Shown here: one piece after another, positions 1 to 5,419 of the stretch
Position numbering within the stretch: position 1 is the first letter of the stretch
How the letters are laid out: every line of letters starts with the position of its first letter
Origin: Candidatus Caenarcanales bacterium
Lineage (GTDB): Bacteria; Cyanobacteriota; Vampirovibrionia; Caenarcaniphilales; Caenarcanaceae
DNA: 5,419 nucleotides
Direction of reading: 5' to 3'
Assembly: GCA_947489925.1 (NCBI GenBank)
Contig: CANLFK010000141.1
Coordinates: forward strand, 1-5,419
Notes under the pieces: generated by a model
What the model was told of the DNA's origin: nothing
Databases searched by the model: none
Seen by the model: only the letters and a program-made list of their open reading frames with translations
Made by a program: the position numbers and the translations under genes

Positions 1-209
1 CTTACTTCGGCAGTACAAACAACTGGATCATCTGGACAATCTGGATCTACAACAGGTGGTTGATAAGGTGGTTTTGGTGGCTCACAAACTGTATACCAAT
101 GATCTCCACAAGTAGTAGTTGGTTGTGGATATGGTGTTGGAACATGAAACTGCTGATAAGTACCTAAACAAAAGAAATATGGTATTTTATGCCGATGGAA
201 TTTAATATT
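1..209 (-). pseudogene. Pro/Cys-rich coding-like fragment without a start codon
   Basis: Read on the minus strand from base 209 to the window edge, this frame is open for about 69 codons. It gives a Pro-, Cys- and Asp-rich peptide with segments such as GTYQQFHVPTPYPQP and DPDCPDDPVVCTAEV. The codon choice (CCA, ACT, GAT, GTT) suits an AT-rich genome, and the composition resembles a secreted or surface protein. An in-frame TGA lies at 210-212, and no ATG, GTG or TTG follows it in this frame. The fragment is therefore either a gene that has lost its 5' end, a gene with a rare start such as ATT, or a chance open frame. Other frames on both strands are also partly open here, which weakens the call. 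No family was recognised. Confidence 0.3.
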
Positions 210-214
210 TCATT

Positions 215-244
215 GAGTGAGTGCTTGTCTCATTCTCTTTTTTT
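215..244 (+). terminator. Possible intrinsic terminator (stem-loop plus T-run)
   Basis: GAGTGAG at 215-221 can pair with CTCATTC at 229-235 (seven pairs, one of them a G-T wobble) around a 7-base loop. Two bases later a run of seven T follows (238-244). This is the shape of a Rho-independent terminator for transcription moving rightward. No convincing plus-strand gene ends just upstream, so it may only shield the transporter gene from read-through, or it may be chance. The stem is short. Confidence 0.3.
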
Positions 245-336
245 ACCACACTTTTAATGTCTTCTTACTTAAGTTATTGTTTTAGTTTTAAAGATAAATT
301 CAATTATGATTTATAAATAAATAAATTCAAAAATAA
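245..336 (+). other. AT-rich leader upstream of the SulP gene
   Basis: This stretch is almost entirely A and T, with no open frame of note. It must carry the promoter for the transporter unless transcription enters from the left. No good match to the Bacteroidota -33/-7 promoter pattern can be fixed by eye. Directly before the ATG at 337 the sequence is A-rich (AAATAAATAAATTC) with no GGAGG-type ribosome binding site, as is common in Bacteroidota. An earlier ATG at 306 is followed after three codons by TAA and is not a gene start. Confidence 0.5.
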
Positions 337-1839
337 ATGATTCAAAATATTTTAAAAAAAGAAGAATGGTTCGGAAATATTAAAAATGATTTTTTGGCTG
401 GAATTGTAATTGCAATGGCACTTATTCCGCAATCAATTGCTTTTAGTATTATTGCTGGAGTTGATCCTAAAGTTGCGCTTTATGCTTCTTTTAGTATTGC
501 AGTTATTATATCTTTGGTGGGTGGTCGTGTTTCGATGATAAGTGCCGCTACTGGAGCTATGGCTTTAGTAATTGTAAATTTAGTAAAAGAATATGGATTG
601 CAATATTTATTAGCCGCCACAATTTTAACGGGTATTTTGCAGATAATATTAGGTTATTTTAAAGTGGGTTCGTTGATGAGTTTTGTTTCTCATTCGGTTG
701 TAATCGGGTTTGTAAATGCCTTAGCAATTTTGATTTTTATGGCTCAATTACCTGAATTAATAAATGTATCTTGGTATGTCTATATTCTTATTATTTTTGG
801 ATTATTAATTATTTATTTGTTTCCATTTATTCCTAAGATCGGCAAAGTAATTCCTTCTCCACTTATTTCAATTATAATTTTAACTTTATTAGTTTATGTT
901 TTTAAACTAGACAATATTAGAACGGTTGCTGACATTGGGAATTTACCAGAAAGCTTACCAACATTTTTTATTCCGAGTATTCCATTCAACTTTCAAACAT
1001 TACAAATAATTTTTCCGTATTCTTTTTCTTTGGCTATTGTTGGTCTCTTAGAGGCTTTAATTACAACTGCGGTTCTTGATGATATAACAGATACTATAAC
1101 TAATAAAAACAAAGAATGTATAGGGCAAGGCATTGCTAATTTAATAACTGGTTTTATGGGAGGTATGGCTGGTTGTGCAATGATTGGGCTTTCAGTGATT
1201 AATGTAAAATCTGGTTCTCGAAGTAGGCTTTCTACTTTTTTTGCTGGTTTTTTATTATTAATTTTTGTTGTTTTTTTTAACAATTTAATTTCAATTATTC
1301 CAATGCCAGCTCTTGTTTCTATTATGATTATGGTTTCGATTTCGACTTTTGATTGGAAGTCATTTGTAAAGTTAAAGACTTATCCGATTTCAAGTAATTT
1401 AGTAATATTTACAACTATGAGTATTATTTTATATACGCATAATTTAGCTTATGGAGTATTGGGTGGAGTATTATTGGCATCAATATTTTTTATAAATAAA
1501 ATTAGTCATTTTTTGTACTGTGATAAATATTATGAAGATAATAATAAAATCAAAGTTTATAAATTTGTCGGGCAGATTTTTTTTAATAGTGCGGATAAAT
1601 TTATAAATTCATTCGATTTTAAGGAAAATGGTTTAATTAAAATTATTATTGATATTAACCGAGCTCATTTTTGGGATACTACGGCTGTTTATGCTTTAGA
1701 TAAAGTAGTTTTCAAACTTAGAAAATCTGGATTAGAAGTCAAAATTATTGGACAAAATGAAGCAAGTGCTACAATTATCGATAGATTTGGCTTGCATGAT
1801 AAACCCGAAGAAATAGAAAAAATAATGGGCGGACATTAA
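337..1839 (+). CDS. SulP-family inorganic anion transporter with STAS domain
   Basis: This is a 500-residue polytopic inner-membrane protein of the SulP (SLC26) family, close in style to Bacillus subtilis YbaR. SulP proteins move sulfate, bicarbonate or similar anions, usually by symport or exchange; the substrate cannot be read from this sequence. The SulP N-terminal signature is clear at about residues 18-75 (DFLAGIVIAMALIPQSIAFS, then GVDPKVALYAS and MISAATGAMA). Hydrophobic helices continue to about residue 385. Conserved blocks of this subfamily follow: LLEALITTAVLDDITDT (237-253) and GGMAGCAMIG with NVKSGSRSRLSTF (275-301). A cytoplasmic STAS domain spans about 405-495, with the loop DTTA at 447-450 where STAS proteins carry a phosphorylatable Ser/Thr. 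At 500 residues it is a compact but full-length member with no sign of truncation. It converges on the ATPase array 19 bases downstream and is probably transcribed alone. Confidence 0.95.
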   Translation: MIQNILKKEEWFGNIKNDFLAGIVIAMALIPQSIAFSIIAGVDPKVALYASFSIAVIISLVGGRVSMISAATGAMALVIVNLVKEYGLQYLLAATILTGILQIILGYFKVGSLMSFVSHSVVIGFVNALAILIFMAQLPELINVSWYVYILIIFGLLIIYLFPFIPKIGKVIPSPLISIIILTLLVYVFKLDNIRTVADIGNLPESLPTFFIPSIPFNFQTLQIIFPYSFSLAIVGLLEALITTAVLDDITDTITNKNKECIGQGIANLITGFMGGMAGCAMIGLSVINVKSGSRSRLSTFFAGFLLLIFVVFFNNLISIIPMPALVSIMIMVSISTFDWKSFVKLKTYPISSNLVIFTTMSIILYTHNLAYGVLGGVLLASIFFINKISHFLYCDKYYEDNNKIKVYKFVGQIFFNSADKFINSFDFKENGLIKIIIDINRAHFWDTTAVYALDKVVFKLRKSGLEVKIIGQNEASATIIDRFGLHDKPEEIEKIMGGH

Positions 1840-1859
1840 TAGATTTTATTATTTTTCAT
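1836..1859 (-). other. Leftover start codon at the downstream end of the ATPase array
   Basis: At the end of the last array gene the minus strand again reads TAATG, exactly as at the two internal gene junctions. The ATG at 1859-1857 opens only a seven-codon frame (MKNNKIY, stop at 1838-1836) that runs into the 3' end of the SulP gene. It does not match the MFINKL start of the paralogs. It may be the scar of a lost or never-completed further copy, or chance conservation of the stop context. It is not proposed as a real gene. Confidence 0.35.
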
Positions 1860-1896
1860 TATTGCAAAACCTCATTAATTTTAGTTTTAAACCAAT
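1857..1896 (-). repeat. Array junction repeat, end of copy 2
   Basis: This 40-base block, covering the TAATG and the conserved C-terminal tail, matches 5371-5410 at 37 of 40 bases. It lies at the downstream edge of the array, where no further paralog follows. Confidence 0.75.
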
Positions 1897-3631
1897 TTGT
1901 TCTAACAAGCTCGGATTTATGTTTATTTATATTTGCTAAATCCTGTTTATTTTTCATTGAAAACACTTTATAAAAATCCTCTAACTCATCTGAATTCAAG
2001 AGCTTAAAAATACAATCTAAGTTTTCATCTTTTAATTTAAATTCTTCATTCTTTTTGAAAAATATATAACTATTTCTGCTATTAGATAAATTTGCTTTGA
2101 TATTATCGTTTTCTCTATTTTTTATTTCAATTAATTTTTTTATATACTCCTGTTTATCAAAACCACTTATTTTCAATTCATTTATATTATCTGGATGATA
2201 CAAATAATTTTCAAAGCAATAGTATTCCAAGACTTTTATATTTTCAAATTTTTGCATTAATTTTTCCCGCTCTCTGTCAGATAAATAATCACGATCAATA
2301 ATTCCAAACGCATCATTTTCTTTATTATTTTGAAGTCTTAAAAAAACGGCATTTTTATCTGTTTCGGGCAAAAAGATTTTATTTTGTAAAGCTAATAAAT
2401 TATAGTATTTGTCATTTTTATTTTCGCAATATATTTTTTGTTTGTCTTGGAATAAAACCGCTAAAGTTTCTTGTGGAACAGCAATATCATATACTTTTAA
2501 ATTGTCTCTTTTTTCTGGTTTTAATACTTGTACTTCATCAAAGTTTAAATTATCAAAGTCAAGAATTACTTTTTTTATTTCTACTTCAGTTTCGGTTATT
2601 TCATCATACTTATATGTTTTTTGCCTTGCATAATCAATAAAGCCAAGTGAATGACTAGCAACCCAAACTTGCGAATTGTCGGGTATTAAATTTTCGGTAA
2701 TTTCTTTTAATAAATCTGACTGAATACTTGTATTTAAATGTAAATCTATTTCGTCTAAGTAAATAATAGTATTTTCAAGGTACTTTTTGCGTAAGTGCAA
2801 GTTTAATAAAATTGTAAATAATTGCTTTTCACCAGCAGATAAATATTCATAAGGAAAAATAGAAGTCCCTTTTCTAATCAAAACTTCCAGCGATAATTTA
2901 ATTGAACGACCTATTTCACTTTTAATACTTTCAATTTGAAAATGCCCAATTGGATTCTTTGCAAAAATACTATTCAAGCTTTTATTAAGTTCTATTGTTA
3001 ATTCTTTTCGGTCAATTTCTTCTTTAAAGCAATATAAAATATCTCCGTCCCAGCGTTTATCTAAATCAATTAATCGGCTTGGTTTATCTAAGTTTTTCTC
3101 TATAACTTTTTGTACATCTTTTTCTCCGTATTCATCAGCATTAAACTTTGTTTCTAAATCAATAATATTCCTAAAAGCAGTTCTACCGTAAAAATGATTA
3201 CCAACCTGTAAATTAGTTTCTAAACTTGCTTGTCTAACCAATATATTAGCTTTTGAAATACTTTTAAAATGAGAATTGAAATTAAAATGTTTATTTTTAT
3301 CAAGATGAATAATTACTTCGTATTCGTTTTTTCTATCTTTTTTCTTTGAACAATAATTATTGTTTGGCAGACCTTGCCCACTAAAGGAATTTCCATTTTT
3401 CTCTGTTTCAAAAGCTTGTATTAATTTTTCATTAGATATTATTCCATTTGCAGCTTCAAAAGCGTCAAAAATACAAGACTTTCCGCTACCATTTACACCA
3501 ATTAATAAAACCAATTTGGGTGGATTTTCGCCTTGCTGATTTGCTCCCCCTTTAGGGGGCTGGGGGGCTAAATCAACCGTTAAATCAGTAAAGCGTTTAA
3601 AGTTTTTTAGCTGTAATTTATTAATAAACAT
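1859..3631 (-). CDS. AAA (OLD/AriA-like) ATPase fused to TOPRIM-like DUF4435 domain, copy 2
   Basis: This 590-residue protein couples an SMC/RecF-type ATPase to a nuclease-like domain. The N-terminal strands (INKLQLKNFKRF, 3-14) lead to a Walker A motif GVNGSGKS (45-52). A diverged middle carries the family motif FYGRTAFR (147-154). Then come an ABC signature LSAGEKQ (264-270), Walker B with catalytic Glu and D-loop (YLDEIDLHLN, 291-300), and an H-loop ASHS (325-328). After an acidic linker ending VLKP (369-372), a TOPRIM-like half shows CENKND (E403, D407), IDRDY (D446, D448) and FENYLYHP (473-480), matching the DUF4435 pattern. The usual Gly after the TOPRIM Glu is Asn here. The start is fixed by alignment with the neighbouring copy and by the TAATG overlap with its stop. 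Residues about 22-30 are an insert encoded by a GC-rich palindrome. Family relatives include OLD nucleases and PARIS proteins, which act in phage defence; the role here is inferred. Confidence 0.92.
   Translation of the reverse strand: MFINKLQLKNFKRFTDLTVDLAPQPPKGGANQQGENPPKLVLLIGVNGSGKSCIFDAFEAANGIISNEKLIQAFETEKNGNSFSGQGLPNNNYCSKKKDRKNEYEVIIHLDKNKHFNFNSHFKSISKANILVRQASLETNLQVGNHFYGRTAFRNIIDLETKFNADEYGEKDVQKVIEKNLDKPSRLIDLDKRWDGDILYCFKEEIDRKELTIELNKSLNSIFAKNPIGHFQIESIKSEIGRSIKLSLEVLIRKGTSIFPYEYLSAGEKQLFTILLNLHLRKKYLENTIIYLDEIDLHLNTSIQSDLLKEITENLIPDNSQVWVASHSLGFIDYARQKTYKYDEITETEVEIKKVILDFDNLNFDEVQVLKPEKRDNLKVYDIAVPQETLAVLFQDKQKIYCENKNDKYYNLLALQNKIFLPETDKNAVFLRLQNNKENDAFGIIDRDYLSDREREKLMQKFENIKVLEYYCFENYLYHPDNINELKISGFDKQEYIKKLIEIKNRENDNIKANLSNSRNSYIFFKKNEEFKLKDENLDCIFKLLNSDELEDFYKVFSMKNKQDLANINKHKSELVRTNWFKTKINEVLQ
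3456..3530 (-). repeat. Near-identical 75-base block, copy 2 (Walker A region)
   Basis: This block matches 5222-5296 at 73 of 75 bases without gaps. It encodes ENPPKLVLLIG(V/A)NGSGKSCIFDAFE, which includes Walker A. Silent positions are conserved too, so this is more than protein-level constraint and points to recent duplication or gene conversion. Confidence 0.85.
3544..3568. repeat. GC-rich palindromic insert (CCCCCTTTAGGGGG core) inside copy 2
   Basis: Nineteen of these 25 bases are G or C, in sharp contrast to the surrounding AT-rich DNA. The core is an inverted repeat, five C, TTTA, five G, followed by CT and six G. On the minus strand it is read in frame as APQPPKGGA within copy 2, between the first beta strands and Walker A. 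The neighbouring paralog lacks it and is eight residues shorter at this point, so it looks like an insertion that kept the reading frame. I recall similar C5/G5 elements scattered in Bacteroidota genomes; this rests on memory, not a search. Confidence 0.7.
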
Positions 3632-3668
3632 TATTGTAAAACCTCACTAATTTTACTTTTAAACCAGT
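3629..3668 (-). repeat. Array junction repeat, copy 1 / copy 2
   Basis: This 40-base block, holding the stop of copy 1 and the start of copy 2, matches 5371-5410 at 37 of 40 bases. Because similar sequence also continues into the 5' ends of both genes, the junction is a natural site for unequal crossing-over that would add or remove whole genes in frame. Confidence 0.75.
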
Positions 3669-5373
3669 TTGTTTGAGAGAGTTCTAAATATAAGCTCTCT
3701 TTACTTTTATTTTTTAAGATTTTTTGAATAGATTTTATTTTTTTATTTTCATCTTTGATTGGGAAAAACTCATAAAATATTTCAAAATTGTCTGATTTAA
3801 GTAGATTTAACACTTCAGAAGAATCTTCCATTTCAATCAGCCAATCATGTTCTAAACCTTTATCTTTTCTGGATTTTAGTATTTTATAATTAGACCTTAT
3901 TTGAGAAAAGTAGTCAGAAATTTTATTTTGTAAGTATTCATTTTTGGTTTTTATAATTTCTTGTTTGTATAAATCTAAATCAAAATTCAAATCGTATTCT
4001 CTTAAATTCTCTGGATGAAGCAAATAGTTTTCAATTGAATAATATTTTAAAACTTTCAATTTTCCTTTAAATTTATTTTCTAACTTTATACTTTCAGTTT
4101 TAAATAAGTAGTCTTTATCAATAATTCCTAAGCATTTAAATCTCCCGCACCACTCTAAAACATTAAACTTATCTTTTACTCCAAAGAATTGTTTATTATT
4201 TTGTCCAGAATAGTATTTGGAATCTTTGCCCTCACATAAAATAATTGAAGGTAGCTGAACTATATTTTCAATTGAACTAATCGGAATTGGTACTGTAAAA
4301 ATACTTAAATCATCTTTGTCAGCTGGTTTTAATACTTGTTCTTCATCAAAGTCTAAACTATCAAAATCAATAATTACACCTTTTTCATATTGCCTTGCAT
4401 AATCAATAAACCCCAATGAATGACTTGCAACCCAAACTTGTGAATTTTCTGGTATCCAATTTTCGGTAATTTCTTTTAATAAATCAAATTGCAAACTAGT
4501 ATTCAAATGCAAGTCTAGTTCATCAAAAAATACAATTGAATCTTGGTATAAATGCTTGCGAGCATAAAGATTTAATAAAAGCTCAAAAACCATTTTTTCA
4601 CCAGCGGACAAATAATCATATGGAACTTTGAGAAAGCCTTTTTTAAACCAAAATTGAACGGATTGTCCATCAACTGGCAAATCAAAATCTTCATATTTTA
4701 AAGAAGTATTAGTATCTCCAAAAATATTAATAAAAGCAGTGTTTAAAGCATTATTGAAATTTTCCTGTGCATTATTTTTCTCTTTAATTTCTTTTAAAAA
4801 ATTATTGAAAATTTCGTCGATATCATCATCAAATCTTTTGGTATCAATATCTATATAAGTTTGTGGTTTATTCAAATCTTCTTCAAAACTCTTATTAAAA
4901 CCAATCATAGTTTTATTAATTCTTGGAGTATATCTAAATGCACTTCTACCGTAAAATTTACAGAAATTTTTTATTCGTTCGATATGTTTTTTCAACTCTT
5001 CCTTTGAGGCATTTGCATACTCGAAGTCTAAATCTACCGCTCCAAATCCAAGAGGAACAGATCCAAAAGAACTTCCATTTGAAAAGTTAATTTCTAGTTT
5101 ATGTTTTATTTCTATCTCTGATAAGTTATTTTCTTTTATTCTAGAAATTTTATTGTAGTAATCAGCATATTCTTTACTCATACTACTTAAAGGCTTATTT
5201 CTCTGAGATTTTTCAAAATACTCAAAAGCGTCAAAAATACAAGACTTTCCGCTACCATTTGCACCAATTAATAAAACCAATTTCGGTGGATTTTCGTTTT
5301 GGGGTGAACTTAAATCAATGGTTAAATCAGTGAATCGTTTAAAGTTTTTTAGTTCTAATTTATTTATAAACAT
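3631..5373 (-). CDS. AAA (OLD/AriA-like) ATPase fused to TOPRIM-like DUF4435 domain, copy 1
   Basis: This 580-residue protein is a paralog of the next gene downstream and has the same domain order. MFINKLELKNFKRF leads to Walker A GANGSGKS (37-44), a long charged middle region, FYGRSAFR (140-147), signature LSAGEK (255-260), Walker B FFDELDLHLN (282-291) and H-loop ASHS (316-319). The TOPRIM-like half has canonical residues: CEGKD (E381, G382, D384), GIIDKDY (D419, D421) and SIENYLLHP (446-454). It is therefore the better candidate for an active metal-dependent nuclease; all ATPase residues are also present. The two paralogs match almost perfectly from Walker B to the H-loop and at both termini, but poorly at about residues 50-135 and 150-245. 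It starts within the stop codon of a third copy (TAATG at 5371-5375) and ends within the start of copy 2, which suggests coupled translation. A PARIS- or OLD-like defence function is inferred, not shown. Confidence 0.93.
   Translation of the reverse strand: MFINKLELKNFKRFTDLTIDLSSPQNENPPKLVLLIGANGSGKSCIFDAFEYFEKSQRNKPLSSMSKEYADYYNKISRIKENNLSEIEIKHKLEINFSNGSSFGSVPLGFGAVDLDFEYANASKEELKKHIERIKNFCKFYGRSAFRYTPRINKTMIGFNKSFEEDLNKPQTYIDIDTKRFDDDIDEIFNNFLKEIKEKNNAQENFNNALNTAFINIFGDTNTSLKYEDFDLPVDGQSVQFWFKKGFLKVPYDYLSAGEKMVFELLLNLYARKHLYQDSIVFFDELDLHLNTSLQFDLLKEITENWIPENSQVWVASHSLGFIDYARQYEKGVIIDFDSLDFDEEQVLKPADKDDLSIFTVPIPISSIENIVQLPSIILCEGKDSKYYSGQNNKQFFGVKDKFNVLEWCGRFKCLGIIDKDYLFKTESIKLENKFKGKLKVLKYYSIENYLLHPENLREYDLNFDLDLYKQEIIKTKNEYLQNKISDYFSQIRSNYKILKSRKDKGLEHDWLIEMEDSSEVLNLLKSDNFEIFYEFFPIKDENKKIKSIQKILKNKSKESLYLELSQTNWFKSKISEVLQ
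3642..3645 (-). promoter_or_regulatory. Possible weak ribosome binding site for copy 2 (GAGG)
   Basis: GAGG lies within the last codons of copy 1, ten bases before the ATG of copy 2. The spacing is long for a Shine-Dalgarno sequence. The same bases encode the conserved Glu-Val of the C-terminal tail, so conservation may reflect the protein. With the TAATG overlap, re-initiation by ribosomes finishing copy 1 is the simpler explanation for translation of copy 2. Confidence 0.3.
5222..5296 (-). repeat. Near-identical 75-base block, copy 1 (Walker A region)
   Basis: This is the partner of 3456-3530. The only differences are one base that changes Val to Ala in Walker A and one silent base in the Pro codon before it. 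Immediately downstream of this block in the genes the two sequences diverge sharply. Confidence 0.85.
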
Positions 5374-5410
5374 TATTGTAAAACCTCGCTAATTTTAGTT
5401 TTAAACCAAT
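5371..5410 (-). repeat. Array junction repeat, copy 3 / copy 1
   Basis: This is the third instance of the junction block, with the stop of the partial upstream paralog overlapping the ATG of copy 1. It differs from each of the other two instances at three of 40 bases. Confidence 0.75.
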
Positions 5411-5419
5411 TAGTGCTAG
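5373..5419 (-). CDS. 3' end of a third AAA-TOPRIM paralog (cut by window edge)
   Basis: Only the last codons are in the window. On the minus strand they read STNWFKTKISEVLQ followed by TAA at 5375-5373. This tail is nearly the same as the C-termini of the two complete downstream genes (TNWFKTKINEVLQ and TNWFKSKISEVLQ), in the same frame and at the same one-base overlap with the next ATG. It is therefore very probably another member of the array. Whether it is intact, and whether more copies follow, cannot be seen here. The array promoter should lie beyond this gene. Confidence 0.85.
   Translation of the reverse strand, partial: STNWFKTKISEVLQ
5384..5387 (-). promoter_or_regulatory. Possible weak ribosome binding site for copy 1 (GAGG)
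   Basis: This is the same arrangement as at the downstream junction: GAGG ten bases before the ATG of copy 1, inside the coding end of the third paralog. It supports the chosen start and suggests stop-start coupled translation. Confidence 0.3.

Noticed and set aside
277..301. Possible Bacteroidota promoter (TTG, then TAAATTC) before SulP
   Set aside because: The second box is a poor match to TAnnTTTG and the 15-base gap is short; in such AT-rich DNA matches of this quality are expected by chance.
993..1283. Open frame of 96 codons on the minus strand
   Set aside because: It lies entirely antisense to the conserved membrane core of the SulP gene, and its Lys/Pro/Ile-rich product matches no family; it is a shadow frame.
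1816..1857. Possible two-way terminator between SulP and the array
   Set aside because: AAAAATAAT (1818-1826) can pair with ATTATTTTT (1848-1856), but the stem is all A-T with a 21-base loop, too weak to claim. The 19-base gap still implies that transcripts overlap or end close together.
2409..2633. Open frame of 74 codons on the plus strand
   Set aside because: It is antisense to the linker and TOPRIM region of copy 2, with a Ser/Phe-rich product expected from the reverse of Lys/Glu/Asp codons.
337..5373. SulP as a functional part of the ATPase array
   Set aside because: It is on the opposite strand, converges with the array and is a common housekeeping family; nothing in the sequence links the two.
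1859..5419. CRISPR, toxin-antitoxin, retron or transposon signals around the array
   Set aside because: No regularly spaced repeats, small paired genes, reverse transcriptase or transposase are present, and the repeats found are explained by gene duplication.

Overview
The window is AT-rich bacterial DNA that looks like Bacteroidota, possibly a Flavobacteriia-type genome. The support for this is strong A/T codon bias, weak or absent Shine-Dalgarno sequences, and one GC-rich palindromic insert (CCCCCTTTAGGGGG core) of a kind I associate with Bacteroidota genomes. The assignment is by style, not by a marker gene.

Layout: bases 1-336 hold no intact gene. They contain a Pro/Cys-rich, coding-like stretch on the minus strand with no start codon (1-209), a stem-loop followed by a T-run (215-244), and the AT-rich leader of the next gene. 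Bases 337-1839 (+) encode a complete SulP-family anion transporter with a C-terminal STAS domain. It converges, across a 19-base gap, with a minus-strand array that fills the rest of the window.

The array has two complete genes (1859-3631 and 3631-5373) and the last codons of a third (5373-5419, cut by the window edge). Both complete genes encode the same architecture: an ABC/SMC-type AAA ATPase (AAA_15/AAA_21, OLD- and AriA-like) fused to a C-terminal TOPRIM-like domain resembling DUF4435 (AriB-like). Each gene starts inside the stop codon of the one before it (TAATG, one shared base), so the array is probably one translationally coupled operon whose promoter lies beyond base 5419.

The paralogs are almost identical at their ends and around the ATPase motifs but differ strongly in the middle of the ATPase and in the TOPRIM half. 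Single-protein AAA-TOPRIM fusions are related in design to the OLD family and to the PARIS anti-phage system (AriA + AriB). A head-to-tail array of at least three diverged copies is the most unusual feature here and suggests a locus that diversifies by tandem duplication, possibly in phage defence. That role is inference. SulP appears unrelated, a housekeeping neighbour on the opposite strand.
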